From NCBI GenBank assembly GCA_027023915.1, contig JALVUB010000318.1, positions 1 to 14,835 on the forward strand: a stretch of 14,835 nt of DNA, in the 5' to 3' direction. The stretch comes from Sedimenticola sp. (GTDB lineage Bacteria; Pseudomonadota; Gammaproteobacteria; Chromatiales; Chromatiaceae). The notes under the pieces are model-generated. The model did not search any database. It saw only the letters and a list, made by a program, of their open reading frames with translations, and was not told where the DNA came from. A program made the position numbers and the translations under genes. Positions 7,227-14,200 of this stretch are shown piece after piece; the first letter of the stretch is position 1; each line of letters begins with the position of its first letter.

Positions 7227-7242
7227 CACGCCCGTGGGCGTG
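7227..7242. promoter_or_regulatory. 16-bp palindrome in the trxA/rhlB divergent region
   Basis: CACGCCCGTGGGCGTG is two perfect 7-bp arms around GT. An upstream CCACGCC (7218-7224) can pair instead with GGCGTGG (7237-7243), so two alternative hairpins exist. It lies in the 256-nt gap between the trxA and rhlB starts. That gap holds no supported gene, only this palindrome, the trxA -10 candidate and a weak GGCT/AGCC stem followed by GGTTTTT at about 7285-7305. The palindrome may be an operator or an RNA structure in the rhlB leader; no known regulator site is recognised. Confidence 0.4.
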
Positions 7243-7405
7243 GAAGAATTCTTTGTCTTCGGGGGGTTGCGATTTTCTGGATCAGGCTTCGAGAGCCGGT
7301 TTTTCGTTATGTGAAATGCTTTGAAATCGCCTGTTGAGCCGATTTTGCACCGACCCCAGCGTGGATTTCAAGGCTTTTCTGCGCTCAATGCGGTATTCTA
7401 ACAGA

Positions 7406-8698
7406 ATGAACGAAAAGAGACACTTGAGCGACACACGCTTCGACAGCTTCGGTTTTTCCGAGGCCATCCAGGCCGGCATCCGCGATGCCGGGTTCGAGTA
7501 CTGTACCCCCATTCAGGCCGCCGCGCTTCCCCTGGCGTTGGCTGGCGAGGATGTGGCCGGACAGGCGCAGACCGGCACCGGAAAGACCGCCGCTTTTCTG
7601 CTGGCCATATTTCATCACCTGGAGAAGCACCCTCCTTCCGAGGGGCGTCGTCCCAACCAGCCCCGTGCATTGATCCTGGCGCCCACCCGCGAGCTGGCCA
7701 TCCAGATCGAGCGCGACGCCAAGGTGCTCGGCGCCCACACCGGCCACAAGATAGAAGTGGTGTTCGGCGGCACCGGCTACGAAAAACAGCGCAAGGCGGT
7801 GCGCGAGGGAGTGGATATCCTCATCGGCACCCCGGGACGGCTTATCGATTACTTCAAGCAAAGGGTGTTCGACCTGCGCCAGGTGCAGGTGGTGGTGCTG
7901 GATGAAGCCGACCGCATGTTCGATCTGGGCTTCATAAAGGATATCCGCTTCCTGCTGCGTCGCTGTCCGCCGCCACGCAAGCGTCTGGGACTGCTCTTTT
8001 CCGCCACCCTTTCCTACCGGGTGACGGAGCTGGCCTATGAGCACATGAACAACCCCCAAACCATTAAAGTGGAGCCGGAGCAGGTCACCGCCGACAAGGT
8101 GGAAGAGATCGGCTACATGACCGCCAACGATGAGAAGGTTCCGCTGTTGGTGGGGTTGCTGCGAAGCTTCGATCAGGCCCGCACCATAGTCTTCGTCAAC
8201 ACCAAGCGGGCCGCCGACGAGGTGTGGGGCTACCTGGCCGGCAACGGCATCGAGGCGGCGGTGCTCTCCGGCGATGTGCCGCAGAAAAAGCGCATGAGCC
8301 TGTTGCGTCGCTTCACCGAGGGCGAATTGCAGGTGTTGGTGGCCACCGATGTGGCGGCGCGCGGGCTGCACATTCCCGGCGTGACCCATGTCATCAACTA
8401 TGACCTTCCCGAGGACGCCGAGGACTATGTCCACCGCATTGGTCGCACCGGCCGCGCCGGCGCCACCGGCACCGCCATCAGCTTCGCCTGCGAGACCTAC
8501 GCCTTTTCACTGCCGGACATCGAGGCCTACACCGGCCATTCCATTCCCATGAGACCGGTGCCCGCCGAGCTGCTGGTGGAGATCGATCCCGCCAGCCGGG
8601 TGCGGCGCAAGCGCAAGCGGCGTCCTGACCGGCGTTCAGCGCCCCAGGGATCGCGCAAGCGGCGCCGCAAGCCGCGTTTGCGGCACGGCGAGCGTTGA
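7406..8698 (+). CDS. rhlB: DEAD-box ATP-dependent RNA helicase RhlB
   Basis: RNA-unwinding ATPase; in E. coli it is the helicase of the RNase E degradosome. From ATG 7406 it has 430 residues. Visible motifs are the Q motif FEYCTPIQ, Walker A AQTGTGKT (54-61), PTRELA, TPGRL, DEAD (166-169), FSAT, VATDVAARGLHIPGVTH and HRIGRTGRAG. LDEADRMFDLGFIKDIR and LFSATLSYRV closely match E. coli RhlB as I recall it. The C-terminus is a basic Arg/Lys tail (about residues 395-430), which in this family helps bind RNA or RNase E. In-frame earlier starts exist (ATG 7388, TTG 7334); I prefer 7406 because MNEKRHLSDTRFDSFGF matches the usual short N-terminus, although no clear ribosome site precedes it. It diverges from trxA, as in E. 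coli, supporting the assignment. Confidence 0.93.
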   Translation: MNEKRHLSDTRFDSFGFSEAIQAGIRDAGFEYCTPIQAAALPLALAGEDVAGQAQTGTGKTAAFLLAIFHHLEKHPPSEGRRPNQPRALILAPTRELAIQIERDAKVLGAHTGHKIEVVFGGTGYEKQRKAVREGVDILIGTPGRLIDYFKQRVFDLRQVQVVVLDEADRMFDLGFIKDIRFLLRRCPPPRKRLGLLFSATLSYRVTELAYEHMNNPQTIKVEPEQVTADKVEEIGYMTANDEKVPLLVGLLRSFDQARTIVFVNTKRAADEVWGYLAGNGIEAAVLSGDVPQKKRMSLLRRFTEGELQVLVATDVAARGLHIPGVTHVINYDLPEDAEDYVHRIGRTGRAGATGTAISFACETYAFSLPDIEAYTGHSIPMRPVPAELLVEIDPASRVRRKRKRRPDRRSAPQGSRKRRRKPRLRHGER

Positions 8699-8722
8699 TA
8701 AAGCCATGGAAGGCTTTTATCA
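8696..8722. terminator. Shared hairpin between convergent rhlB and the nucleotidase gene
   Basis: TGATAAAGCC (8696-8705) and GGCTTTTATCA (8712-8722) pair almost perfectly around a 6-nt loop, ATGGAA, with one extra T in the right arm. The first bases are the rhlB stop codon and the last are the stop codon of the convergent gene. The A/T-rich outer stem supplies a U-tract on either transcript, so this is a candidate compact bidirectional terminator; the GC core is only 3-4 bp, which limits confidence. Confidence 0.5.
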
Positions 8723-9409
8723 GAGCTTCCTCTGGGATACGCTGGTCTGAAGCAATGGCTGGAAGTCGCTGATGGCCGGGTAGGGTCCGGATTCGCGGGG
8801 TGGCTGTCGGCTGTCGGGGCGGGTCACCTGGAGCAGATGGGCGATGCCGAAGCGGAAGGCGGATTCGAGCACCGGCTGGCTGTCGTCGATCAGCAGGGCA
8901 CGCTTGGGATCGTAATGGATGCGTCCCGCCAGCCGCTCCCAGAAGGCGGGGTTCTCCTTGGGCAACCCCAGCTCGTGGGAAGAGACGATCTGGTCCAGTA
9001 GGCCGCCCAGCGGCGTGCGTTTCAACTTGAGTTGCAGCGCTTTCTGGTGAGCGTTGGTCACCAGCACCCGCGCCAGCCCCATTTCCCCCAGCTTGGTCAG
9101 AAAATCGAGCACATGGGGGTGCACCTGAATAAGATGCGCCACCTCTTCCTTCAGCAGGGGAATGTCCAGGGCCAGTTCCCTGCTCCAGTAGTCCACGCAG
9201 TACCAGTCGAGCGTGCCCTCCACCGCCTTGTAGCGCTCCATCAGCAGGGCTTTGGCCGCGTCTGGCGTGATGCCGTGGCGCTCGGCATAGCGCAGGGGGA
9301 CATATTCCAGCCAGAAATGGTTGTCGAAATGGAGGTCCAGCAGGGTGCCGTCCATGTCCAGCAGGACGGTGTCGATGGCGTTCCAGTCGAAATTAAAAAC
9401 GGTTTGCAC
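8720..9409 (-). CDS. yrfG: HAD-family GMP/IMP 5'-nucleotidase, YrfG type
   Basis: Predicted cytosolic phosphatase of 229 residues in the haloacid dehalogenase superfamily. The nucleophile Asp18 and acid/base Asp20 are in LLDMDGTLLDLHFDN; motif II is LVTNAHQKALQLKL; the motif III lysine is in GLPKENPAFW; motif IV is LLIDDSQPVLESA. FWLEYVP and LDWYCVDYWS between the core motifs are close to E. coli YrfG, an enzyme reported to dephosphorylate GMP and IMP. The start is GTG with only a weak ribosome site. It diverges from cysQ with a 44-nt gap. In many gammaproteobacteria nudE lies next to these genes; it is not present here. Substrate is inferred from similarity. Confidence 0.85.
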   Translation of the reverse strand: MQTVFNFDWNAIDTVLLDMDGTLLDLHFDNHFWLEYVPLRYAERHGITPDAAKALLMERYKAVEGTLDWYCVDYWSRELALDIPLLKEEVAHLIQVHPHVLDFLTKLGEMGLARVLVTNAHQKALQLKLKRTPLGGLLDQIVSSHELGLPKENPAFWERLAGRIHYDPKRALLIDDSQPVLESAFRFGIAHLLQVTRPDSRQPPRESGPYPAISDFQPLLQTSVSQRKL

Positions 9410-9453
9410 TGGGATGGGGGCCTTTGTAGGCTACCTGAAAGCCATTTCCAACA

Positions 9454-10248
9454 ATGCTCATGACACTACCAGAGATCGAGCGGATCAACCAGATCGCGCG
9501 TCAGGCCGGAACGGCCATTCTTGAAGTTTATGAACAACCGTTTGAAGTGACCGAGAAGGCGGACCAATCGCCTCTCACCCAGGCCGATCTTGCTTCCCAC
9601 CGCGCCATCACCGAGTCGTTGGCGCGTCTTACTCCCGATATTCCGGTGTTATCCGAAGAATCGGCGGTGACGCCTTGGGAGGAGCGCCGGCGCTGGCGCC
9701 GTTACTGGCTGGTGGACCCGCTGGACGGCACCAACGAGTTCGTCAAGCGCAACGGTGAGTTCACCGTCAACATCGCGCTGATAGAGGATCACGCGCCGGT
9801 GTTGGGAGTGGTGTATGCGCCGGTGCCGGACATCCTCTGGTACGGCACGCGGGAACAGGGTGCCTTTCGCCAGGAAAAACAGACAGAGCCCAGGGCCATA
9901 CGGGTGACCGCCCACTGCCGGCGCCCGGTGCGGGTGGCCGGCAGTCGCTCCCATGCCGGCGACAGCCTGAAGCGTTTTCTGGAAAGGCTGGGCGACCATG
10001 AGATCGTCAGCATGGGAAGCTCCCTCAAGCTCTGCCTGGTGGCGGAGGGCGAGGCGGACATCTATCCCCGTCTCGGACCTACTTCCGAATGGGATACGGC
10101 CGCCGCGCAGGCGGTAGTGGAGGCGGCCGGCGGCCGGGTGACCGATACCCGCCTTCAGCGGCTGGAGTACAACCGCAAGGAATCCCTGCTCAATCCCCAT
10201 TTTCTGGTGTTCGGCGATGCCGATATCGACTGGAGCCGCTACCTGTGA
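9454..10248 (+). CDS. cysQ: 3'(2'),5'-bisphosphate nucleotidase CysQ
   Basis: Mg-dependent phosphatase of the inositol monophosphatase superfamily (264 residues) that removes the 3' phosphate from PAP, a by-product of PAPS-dependent reactions such as sulfate assimilation. Glu68 and Glu69 are in LSEESA, Asp88, Asp91, Gly92 and Thr93 in LVDPLDGTNEF, and Asp214 in EWDTAAAQAVVEAAGG; these are the metal and phosphate ligands of the family. There are two close starts, ATG 9454 and ATG 9460, neither with a good ribosome site; the first is used here. Its stop overlaps the GTG start of the next gene (GTGA), so the two are probably translated together. The promoter must lie within the 44-nt divergent gap or the start of the nucleotidase gene. 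Confidence 0.95.
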   Translation: MLMTLPEIERINQIARQAGTAILEVYEQPFEVTEKADQSPLTQADLASHRAITESLARLTPDIPVLSEESAVTPWEERRRWRRYWLVDPLDGTNEFVKRNGEFTVNIALIEDHAPVLGVVYAPVPDILWYGTREQGAFRQEKQTEPRAIRVTAHCRRPVRVAGSRSHAGDSLKRFLERLGDHEIVSMGSSLKLCLVAEGEADIYPRLGPTSEWDTAAAQAVVEAAGGRVTDTRLQRLEYNRKESLLNPHFLVFGDADIDWSRYL

Positions 10249-11264
10249 AGCGTCTTTTGTTTCTGCTGTTGCTCTTTTGCGCCGTTTCCCAGGCGGAAGA
10301 AAAGAGAGACCCCCTGGTTTTTGACGACGTGCCGCTCAAGGCGCTGGTGCGCCATCCCGACTGGTTCGTGGACGATCCCTTTCTCGACCTGCCCACCGAT
10401 CTTCGCAATGCGGTGGATTCGGGCAAGAAGGGGTTGATTGTCTATTTCGGCCAGCGACGCTGCGCCTATTGCCGTCAGCTCATGGAGGTGAACTTCAAGA
10501 CGCCGGACATCATTCATTACACGCGGGAAAATTTCGATGTGGTTGCTGTCGATATCTGGAGTCCTGAAGAGGTCACCACCCCCGGGGGCCAGACCATGAG
10601 CCAGCGCGATTATGCCCTCAAAATGGGAACCAACTTCACCCCGTCGCTGATTTTTTACGACCGGGAGGGCAATATCGCCCTGCGGCTGCGCGGATACTAT
10701 CCGCCCTATCAGTTCCGCGCCGCCCTGGAATATGTGGCCGGTGGGCACTACAAGCGGGAGTCTTTTCCCGTCTATCTCGCCCGTGGAGATCAAACTCTCC
10801 ATTTCGAGCCGGGTGATCTGGTGGAAGAGGATTTCTTTTCGCCGCCGCCCTACTATCTGGACCGCAGCCGCTTTCCCGGCGAACGGCCCCTGGCGGTCTT
10901 TTTCGAACAGGGGAACTGTCACGCCTGCGACATTCTCCACAGCGGCCCCTTGCGGCAGCCGGCCATCATCGCGCTGTTCAAGCGTTTCGACAGCGTGCAG
11001 CTCGACATCCATTCGGATGATCCGGTGGTCACGCCCGACGGCCGTAAAACCACCGCGCGCAAATGGGCCGGGGCGCTTGGAATCTTCTACGCGCCCACCC
11101 TCATTTTTTTCGACGAGCGGGGCAGGGAGATCATCCGGGTGGATTCAGTGGTGCACTTTTTTCGCCTGCGCAACGTGCTCAACTATGTGCTCAACAAGGG
11201 TTATCTTTCTCATCCCAGCTTTCAGCTCTGGCGCTCGGCCGAGCGGGAGAAGACTGTTCCTTGA
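10245..11264 (+). CDS. Exported protein with two tandem thioredoxin-like domains
   Basis: A 339-residue predicted periplasmic protein. Residues 1-17 form a signal peptide (MKRLL, a run of Leu, then VSQA before EEK); Cys12 is not in a lipobox. Two similar halves follow. Domain 1 has FGQRRCAYC (Cys73, Cys76) and cis-proline segment FTPSLIFYDREG (Pro133); domain 2 has FEQGNCHACDI (Cys225, Cys228) and YAPTLIFFDERG (Pro284). Between Cys motif and proline, both halves share a V-x-DI-x-S...V-TP-x-G pattern, showing internal duplication. Each resembles the Thioredoxin_2/SoxW-like fold. A thiol-disulfide role outside the cytoplasm is likely, but whether it oxidises, reduces or isomerises, and its partners, are unknown. 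The start is GTG 10245, overlapping the cysQ stop by 4 nt, with GGAG 9 nt upstream. A longer upstream frame is only a cysQ shadow. Confidence 0.85.
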   Translation: MKRLLFLLLLFCAVSQAEEKRDPLVFDDVPLKALVRHPDWFVDDPFLDLPTDLRNAVDSGKKGLIVYFGQRRCAYCRQLMEVNFKTPDIIHYTRENFDVVAVDIWSPEEVTTPGGQTMSQRDYALKMGTNFTPSLIFYDREGNIALRLRGYYPPYQFRAALEYVAGGHYKRESFPVYLARGDQTLHFEPGDLVEEDFFSPPPYYLDRSRFPGERPLAVFFEQGNCHACDILHSGPLRQPAIIALFKRFDSVQLDIHSDDPVVTPDGRKTTARKWAGALGIFYAPTLIFFDERGREIIRVDSVVHFFRLRNVLNYVLNKGYLSHPSFQLWRSAEREKTVP

Positions 11265-11274
11265 AAACGGAAGC

Positions 11275-11682
11275 CTACTTGCAAAAACGCGCCAGGTAGC
11301 CTTCCAGATAGTCGCGTTGGCGCCGCAGCTTGTCACCCTGACCCGCCGCATAACCCGCGCGGAGGCGTGCCTCGGTCTCTTCGAGGGCGTGGCGCTTGTT
11401 GTAACAGGTGGCGCTTTGGGTCGAATGATGGTGTGAAGTGGAGCCCCGCCTTCTGCCCTTGGCTGCCCGGTGTTCTTTTTTCCGGTAGGCGCGATAGAGC
11501 CGTTTTTCGCTTTTTCTGAGATGGCTCCAGCTCGTCTGCGCCTCTTCCACCTCCAGCCGTTGGCCCTTGCAGGGGAACTGCTGAAAGCTGACAACGCCGT
11601 CGGCCTTGCGGCAGCGGTAAACCTCCACCGCCGAAACCGATTGTGTTAGCAACAGCAGAAGAAGCGTGAAAAGAAGCCGTAT
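11275..11682 (-). CDS. Secreted DUF4124-domain protein, apparent ATA start
   Basis: A 135-residue protein whose mature N-terminus VEVYRCRKADGVVSFQQFPC is the DUF4124 signature (Cys-containing, YxCxDxxG-like strand pair). The domain occurs in many proteobacterial periplasmic proteins of unknown function. The tail is basic (KKEHRAAKGRRR), probably helical, and adds two more Cys for four in total. To include the signal peptide (RLLFTLLLLLLTQSVSA) translation must begin at 11682, where the codon is ATA, or at ATC one codon before. A strong GGGAGG site lies 5 nt upstream of ATA. The only standard starts in frame (CTG 11658 and 11655, TTG 11652) lie inside the signal peptide and would remove its basic start. 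Stop is TAG. It lies 54 nt after the HemX-like gene and converges with the tandem thioredoxin gene, 10 nt from its stop. Confidence 0.75.
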   Translation of the reverse strand: MRLLFTLLLLLLTQSVSAVEVYRCRKADGVVSFQQFPCKGQRLEVEEAQTSWSHLRKSEKRLYRAYRKKEHRAAKGRRRGSTSHHHSTQSATCYNKRHALEETEARLRAGYAAGQGDKLRRQRDYLEGYLARFCK

Positions 11683-11693
11683 GATTTCCTCCC
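11680..11693 (-). promoter_or_regulatory. Strong ribosome binding site before a non-standard start
   Basis: On the minus strand GGGAGG (11693-11688), then AAATC, then ATA (11682-11680). This is one of the strongest Shine-Dalgarno matches in the window, at good spacing from ATA, while no ATG, GTG or TTG of the DUF4124 frame lies at usable distance. It decides the start of that gene. Confidence 0.65.
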
Positions 11694-11736
11694 TGAAAAG
11701 CGGAGCGCCCTTGTCCCGACGGCGTGAAGAATCTTA

Positions 11737-12009
11737 TCATCTGTTTTTTGCTTTGGTCTCTTTCTCCTGTTGGCGCGTTGCTTCCAGCGTCTTCAGCCGA
11801 GCCATCTGTCGCTGGAGCAGCTGCCTGGTCTGATTCAGCCGCTGCTCCAGCCTGCCCTGCTCCAGGGCCGCCTTTTCAAGCTGCCGGTTCATCAGCGCCA
11901 AGTCCTGTGCCATTTCGCGCCACTGCCACAGCGCCGTTCCCAGCAGCACAAGCAGGACGGCGGTGAGAACCAGAAGGATGGTGACCAGCTTTTGGTGGCC
12001 TCTGCTCAT
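11737..12009 (-). CDS. Short HemX-like membrane/coiled-coil protein
   Basis: A 90-residue protein with a basic start (MSRGHQK), one hydrophobic helix at about residues 8-29 (ILLVLTAVLLVLLGTALW), then a Gln/Glu/Leu-rich probable coiled coil (about 31-85). HemX proteins, encoded directly after hemD in many gammaproteobacteria, begin with the same order of helix and coiled coil but are usually 350-400 residues. This gene occupies that site yet has only the N-terminal part, and hemY does not follow. Its start ATG at 12009 overlaps the hemD stop (ATGA), so translation is coupled. An in-frame TTG/CTG-type longer start within hemD is less likely. I name it HemX-like from position and layout, not sequence identity; a small FtsB/FtsL-like membrane protein is an alternative. 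Confidence 0.75.
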   Translation of the reverse strand: MSRGHQKLVTILLVLTAVLLVLLGTALWQWREMAQDLALMNRQLEKAALEQGRLEQRLNQTRQLLQRQMARLKTLEATRQQEKETKAKNR

Positions 12010-12788
12010 CGCAGCCCGCCGCCGTTGTTGCTCTCCACCAGTCCGCACAGGCTTTCCAGTATGGCTTTGTCGTTGGCCTGGGCGGTCACTGTCACCTGGC
12101 GGCAGCCCAGCTCACCGGCGTGGCGGGCAATGCGCTCGCTCAGCACCACCAGAGGGGTCTCTTTGAGCAACGCCTGCCCCTTTGCGCCCAGCAGTTTCCA
12201 GAGACAGTCGAACACCGCCACCGAGGTGACTACCACGGCTTCCACCATCTGCTCCCAGTTGACCACCAGATTGGCGCTGCTGCGCTCGGCGCACTGCCGG
12301 CGATAGAGTTCGGCATAGCTCACTTCCGCACCGCGCGCTTCCAGGGTTTTGCGCAAGGTTTCCCGTCCGCCCTGGCCACGGACGATGATGATTCTTTTGC
12401 CTCTCATCTGTTGCATCTGCGGCAGGGCCAGCAGCCCTTCGCTGTCGAAACGACCTTCCGGCACCAGGTCGGGCGCCAACCCCACCTGTTCCAGCGCGCG
12501 CGCCGTGGCCTGGCCCACCGCCGCCACTGCCAGTTCGGCGGGAAGGATGTCGGGCAGCAGGGGAAAAGCGTGACCCACCGCGTTGGCGCTGATGAAGATC
12601 AAAAGATCCGCTTCCTCGGCGCGCGCCAGCACCCGCCGTGCCGGTTCCAGGTCGGGCAGGGGAAGGATCTCCATTGCGGGAAAGCGAACCGGGCGTCCGT
12701 GAGCCGCCTCGATGAGTTCACAAAGTGCGTCCGCCTGTTCCCGTGGGCGGGTGACCAGAACGCTGAGGCCTTGGAGATGACAGCTCAT
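12006..12788 (-). CDS. hemD: Uroporphyrinogen-III synthase
   Basis: Cyclises hydroxymethylbilane with inversion of ring D to uroporphyrinogen III, the branch point to heme, siroheme and cobalamin. The protein is 260 residues from ATG 12788, normal for the family. It begins SVLVTRPREQADAL, a common start of this poorly conserved family, and has LIFISANAVGHAF in the first domain, ALYRRQCAE-like linker sequence and VVVTSVAVFDCLWKLL plus VVLSERIARHAGELG in the second. The identification rests on these and on its place directly after hemC. An in-frame TTG at 12803 overlaps the hemC stop (TTGA) and could be the true start; neither has a good ribosome site. Downstream it overlaps the HemX-like gene. 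Confidence 0.92.
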   Translation of the reverse strand: MSCHLQGLSVLVTRPREQADALCELIEAAHGRPVRFPAMEILPLPDLEPARRVLARAEEADLLIFISANAVGHAFPLLPDILPAELAVAAVGQATARALEQVGLAPDLVPEGRFDSEGLLALPQMQQMRGKRIIIVRGQGGRETLRKTLEARGAEVSYAELYRRQCAERSSANLVVNWEQMVEAVVVTSVAVFDCLWKLLGAKGQALLKETPLVVLSERIARHAGELGCRQVTVTAQANDKAILESLCGLVESNNGGGLR

Positions 12789-12799
12789 GGAGTAAGAGA

Positions 12800-13729
12800 T
12801 CAAGCCTCATACAGCGTGCGCAATATTTCATCCGCGCCATCGGCCAGCAGCTGTTCGGCCAGGGCCACGCCAAGGGCTTCGGCTTCCGCGGCTCCGCCAC
12901 GCTGTTCGCCGCGAATGATGGTTTTGCCATCGAGGCTTCCCACCAAACCGCGCAGCCGGATCTGCTCTCCTTCCAGCACCGCATGGCCGGCAATGGGCAC
13001 CTGGCAGCCTCCTTCCAGGCGGTGGTTCATGGCCCGCTCGGCCAGCACACAGGTGGCGGTGGCTTGGTGGTGGAGGGGCGCGATCAGCGCGTTGACCCGC
13101 TCGTCGTCCTCCCGGCATTCAATGCCGATGGCTCCCTGGCCGATGGCCGGCAGGCTCTGGTCCGGCTCAAGGAAGGCGCGGATGCGGTCGTTGAAGCCCA
13201 GCCGGATGAGGCCCGCCGAGGCGAGAATGATGGCGTCGTACTCGCCATCGTCCAGCTTGCGCAGGCGAGTGTTGACGTTGCCTCGCAGCGGGATGAGCTC
13301 CAGGTCGGGGCGCCGTTCCAGAAGCTGGCACTGGCGCCGCAGGCTTGAGGTGCCGACACGGGCGCCTTGGGGCAGGTCGTCGAGTGTGCTGAACTTGTTG
13401 GAGACGAAAGCGTCACGCGGATCTTCCCGCGCCATGATGACTGGCAGATGAAGCCCCTCCGGAAGCTCCACCGGCACATCCTTCATGGAGTGCACGGCAA
13501 TGTCCGCGGTGCCGGCCAGCATCCCTTGTTCCAGCTCTTTCACGAACAGCCCCTTGCCGCCGATCCTGGCCAGGGGCGTGTCGAGTATCTTGTCGCCCTG
13601 GGTGCTCATGCCCACCAGCTCCACCGCCAGGCCGGGGTGGGCGTCGCGCAGGGCGGCGGCCACATGCTCGGCCTGCCATACGGCCAGTGGGGATTTGCGG
13701 GTGGCGATTCTCAGGGTGTCGGCGCTCAT
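12800..13729 (-). CDS. hemC: Porphobilinogen deaminase (hydroxymethylbilane synthase)
   Basis: Condenses four porphobilinogens to hydroxymethylbilane in the cytosol. The 309-residue length is standard. RIATRKSPLAVWQAEHV is the usual N-terminus; catalytic Asp84 is in HSMKDVP and the dipyrromethane-cofactor Cys242 is in LEGGCQVPI, both at the E. coli numbering. GTSSLRRQ, LRGNVNTRLRKLD and PAIGQGAIGIE contain the Arg/Lys residues that bind substrate carboxylates. The start is ATG with a weak ribosome site. It is the first gene of a hemC-hemD-(HemX-like)-DUF4124 cluster and diverges from the thioredoxin-like gene upstream of prmA. Confidence 0.98.
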   Translation of the reverse strand: MSADTLRIATRKSPLAVWQAEHVAAALRDAHPGLAVELVGMSTQGDKILDTPLARIGGKGLFVKELEQGMLAGTADIAVHSMKDVPVELPEGLHLPVIMAREDPRDAFVSNKFSTLDDLPQGARVGTSSLRRQCQLLERRPDLELIPLRGNVNTRLRKLDDGEYDAIILASAGLIRLGFNDRIRAFLEPDQSLPAIGQGAIGIECREDDERVNALIAPLHHQATATCVLAERAMNHRLEGGCQVPIAGHAVLEGEQIRLRGLVGSLDGKTIIRGEQRGGAAEAEALGVALAEQLLADGADEILRTLYEA

Positions 13730-13840
13730 GGCGTACAGTCCGCGCGAAACAAAAAGTGCCGAGAGTATGCCAAATTCCTCTTTGTCGCGCCTCTTCTGCT
13801 AAAATAAACGCCCTTTTGGACCCTGGGGCCTGTTGCGGGA
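13730..13840. promoter_or_regulatory. Divergent promoter region of hemC and the thioredoxin-like gene
   Basis: These 111 nt have no gene. Toward hemC, TGGCATACT on the minus strand (CATACT at 13764-13769) resembles an extended -10. Toward the thioredoxin-like gene, TAAAAT (13800-13805) within GCTAAAATAAA is a plausible -10, with only a weak -35. Both are by-eye matches. Confidence 0.35.
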
Positions 13841-14200
13841 ATGCACTTTTCCCTCGAAAAAAACGTCGTGCCATGGGAAGAGGCTCATTTGGAGGATTTC
13901 CAGCAAAAAGTGTTGGAGCCTTCCCACCAACAGCCGGTGGTGGTCGATTTTTGGGCTGACTGGTGCGCGCCCTGTCATGCCATTGCTCCCCATCTGGAGC
14001 GGGCGATGACGGAGATGGCTGACCGCGCGCGCCTGGTCAAGGTTGAGGTGGACGAGGGCGAAAACATGAAGCTGGCCGGTCACTACCGCTTACGCGGTTT
14101 TCCCACCATCATGCTGTTCGTGGACGGCGACGAGCGCGCCCGATTTGCCGGAAGCCGCCCCAGTCATTGGATCCGCGACTGGCTAGAGGCCCATCTGTGA
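13841..14200 (+). CDS. Thioredoxin-family protein with a WCAPC active site
   Basis: A 119-residue single-domain thioredoxin-like protein without signal peptide, hence cytosolic. The core VVVDFWADWCAPCHAIAPHLE carries the redox pair in WCAPC instead of WCGPC, and RLRGFPTIMLFVDGDERARF contains the cis-proline. The N-terminal 25 residues (VVPWEEAHLEDFQQKVL) form the usual first strand and helix. Ala in place of Gly between the cysteines and the Phe before the cis-proline set it apart from trxA in this window. It could reduce specific cytosolic clients; none is identifiable. ATG 13841 has GGGA immediately upstream, which is tight, so the start is probable. Its TGA overlaps the GTG of prmA (GTGA), suggesting coupled expression. 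Confidence 0.88.
   Translation: MHFSLEKNVVPWEEAHLEDFQQKVLEPSHQQPVVVDFWADWCAPCHAIAPHLERAMTEMADRARLVKVEVDEGENMKLAGHYRLRGFPTIMLFVDGDERARFAGSRPSHWIRDWLEAHL

Noticed and set aside
7282..7512. 76-codon minus-strand frame across the rhlB 5' end
   Set aside because: Opposes the rhlB Q-motif region, no domain, no conserved pattern recognised.
11333..11740. 135-codon minus-strand frame with an ATG that overlaps the HemX-like stop
   Set aside because: Tempting because it has a standard start, but its translation is low complexity; the neighbouring frame holds the DUF4124 Cys signature, signal peptide and the ribosome site.
12120..13451. 443-codon plus-strand open frame opposite hemD and hemC
   Set aside because: Antisense to two secure heme genes, no recognisable domain.
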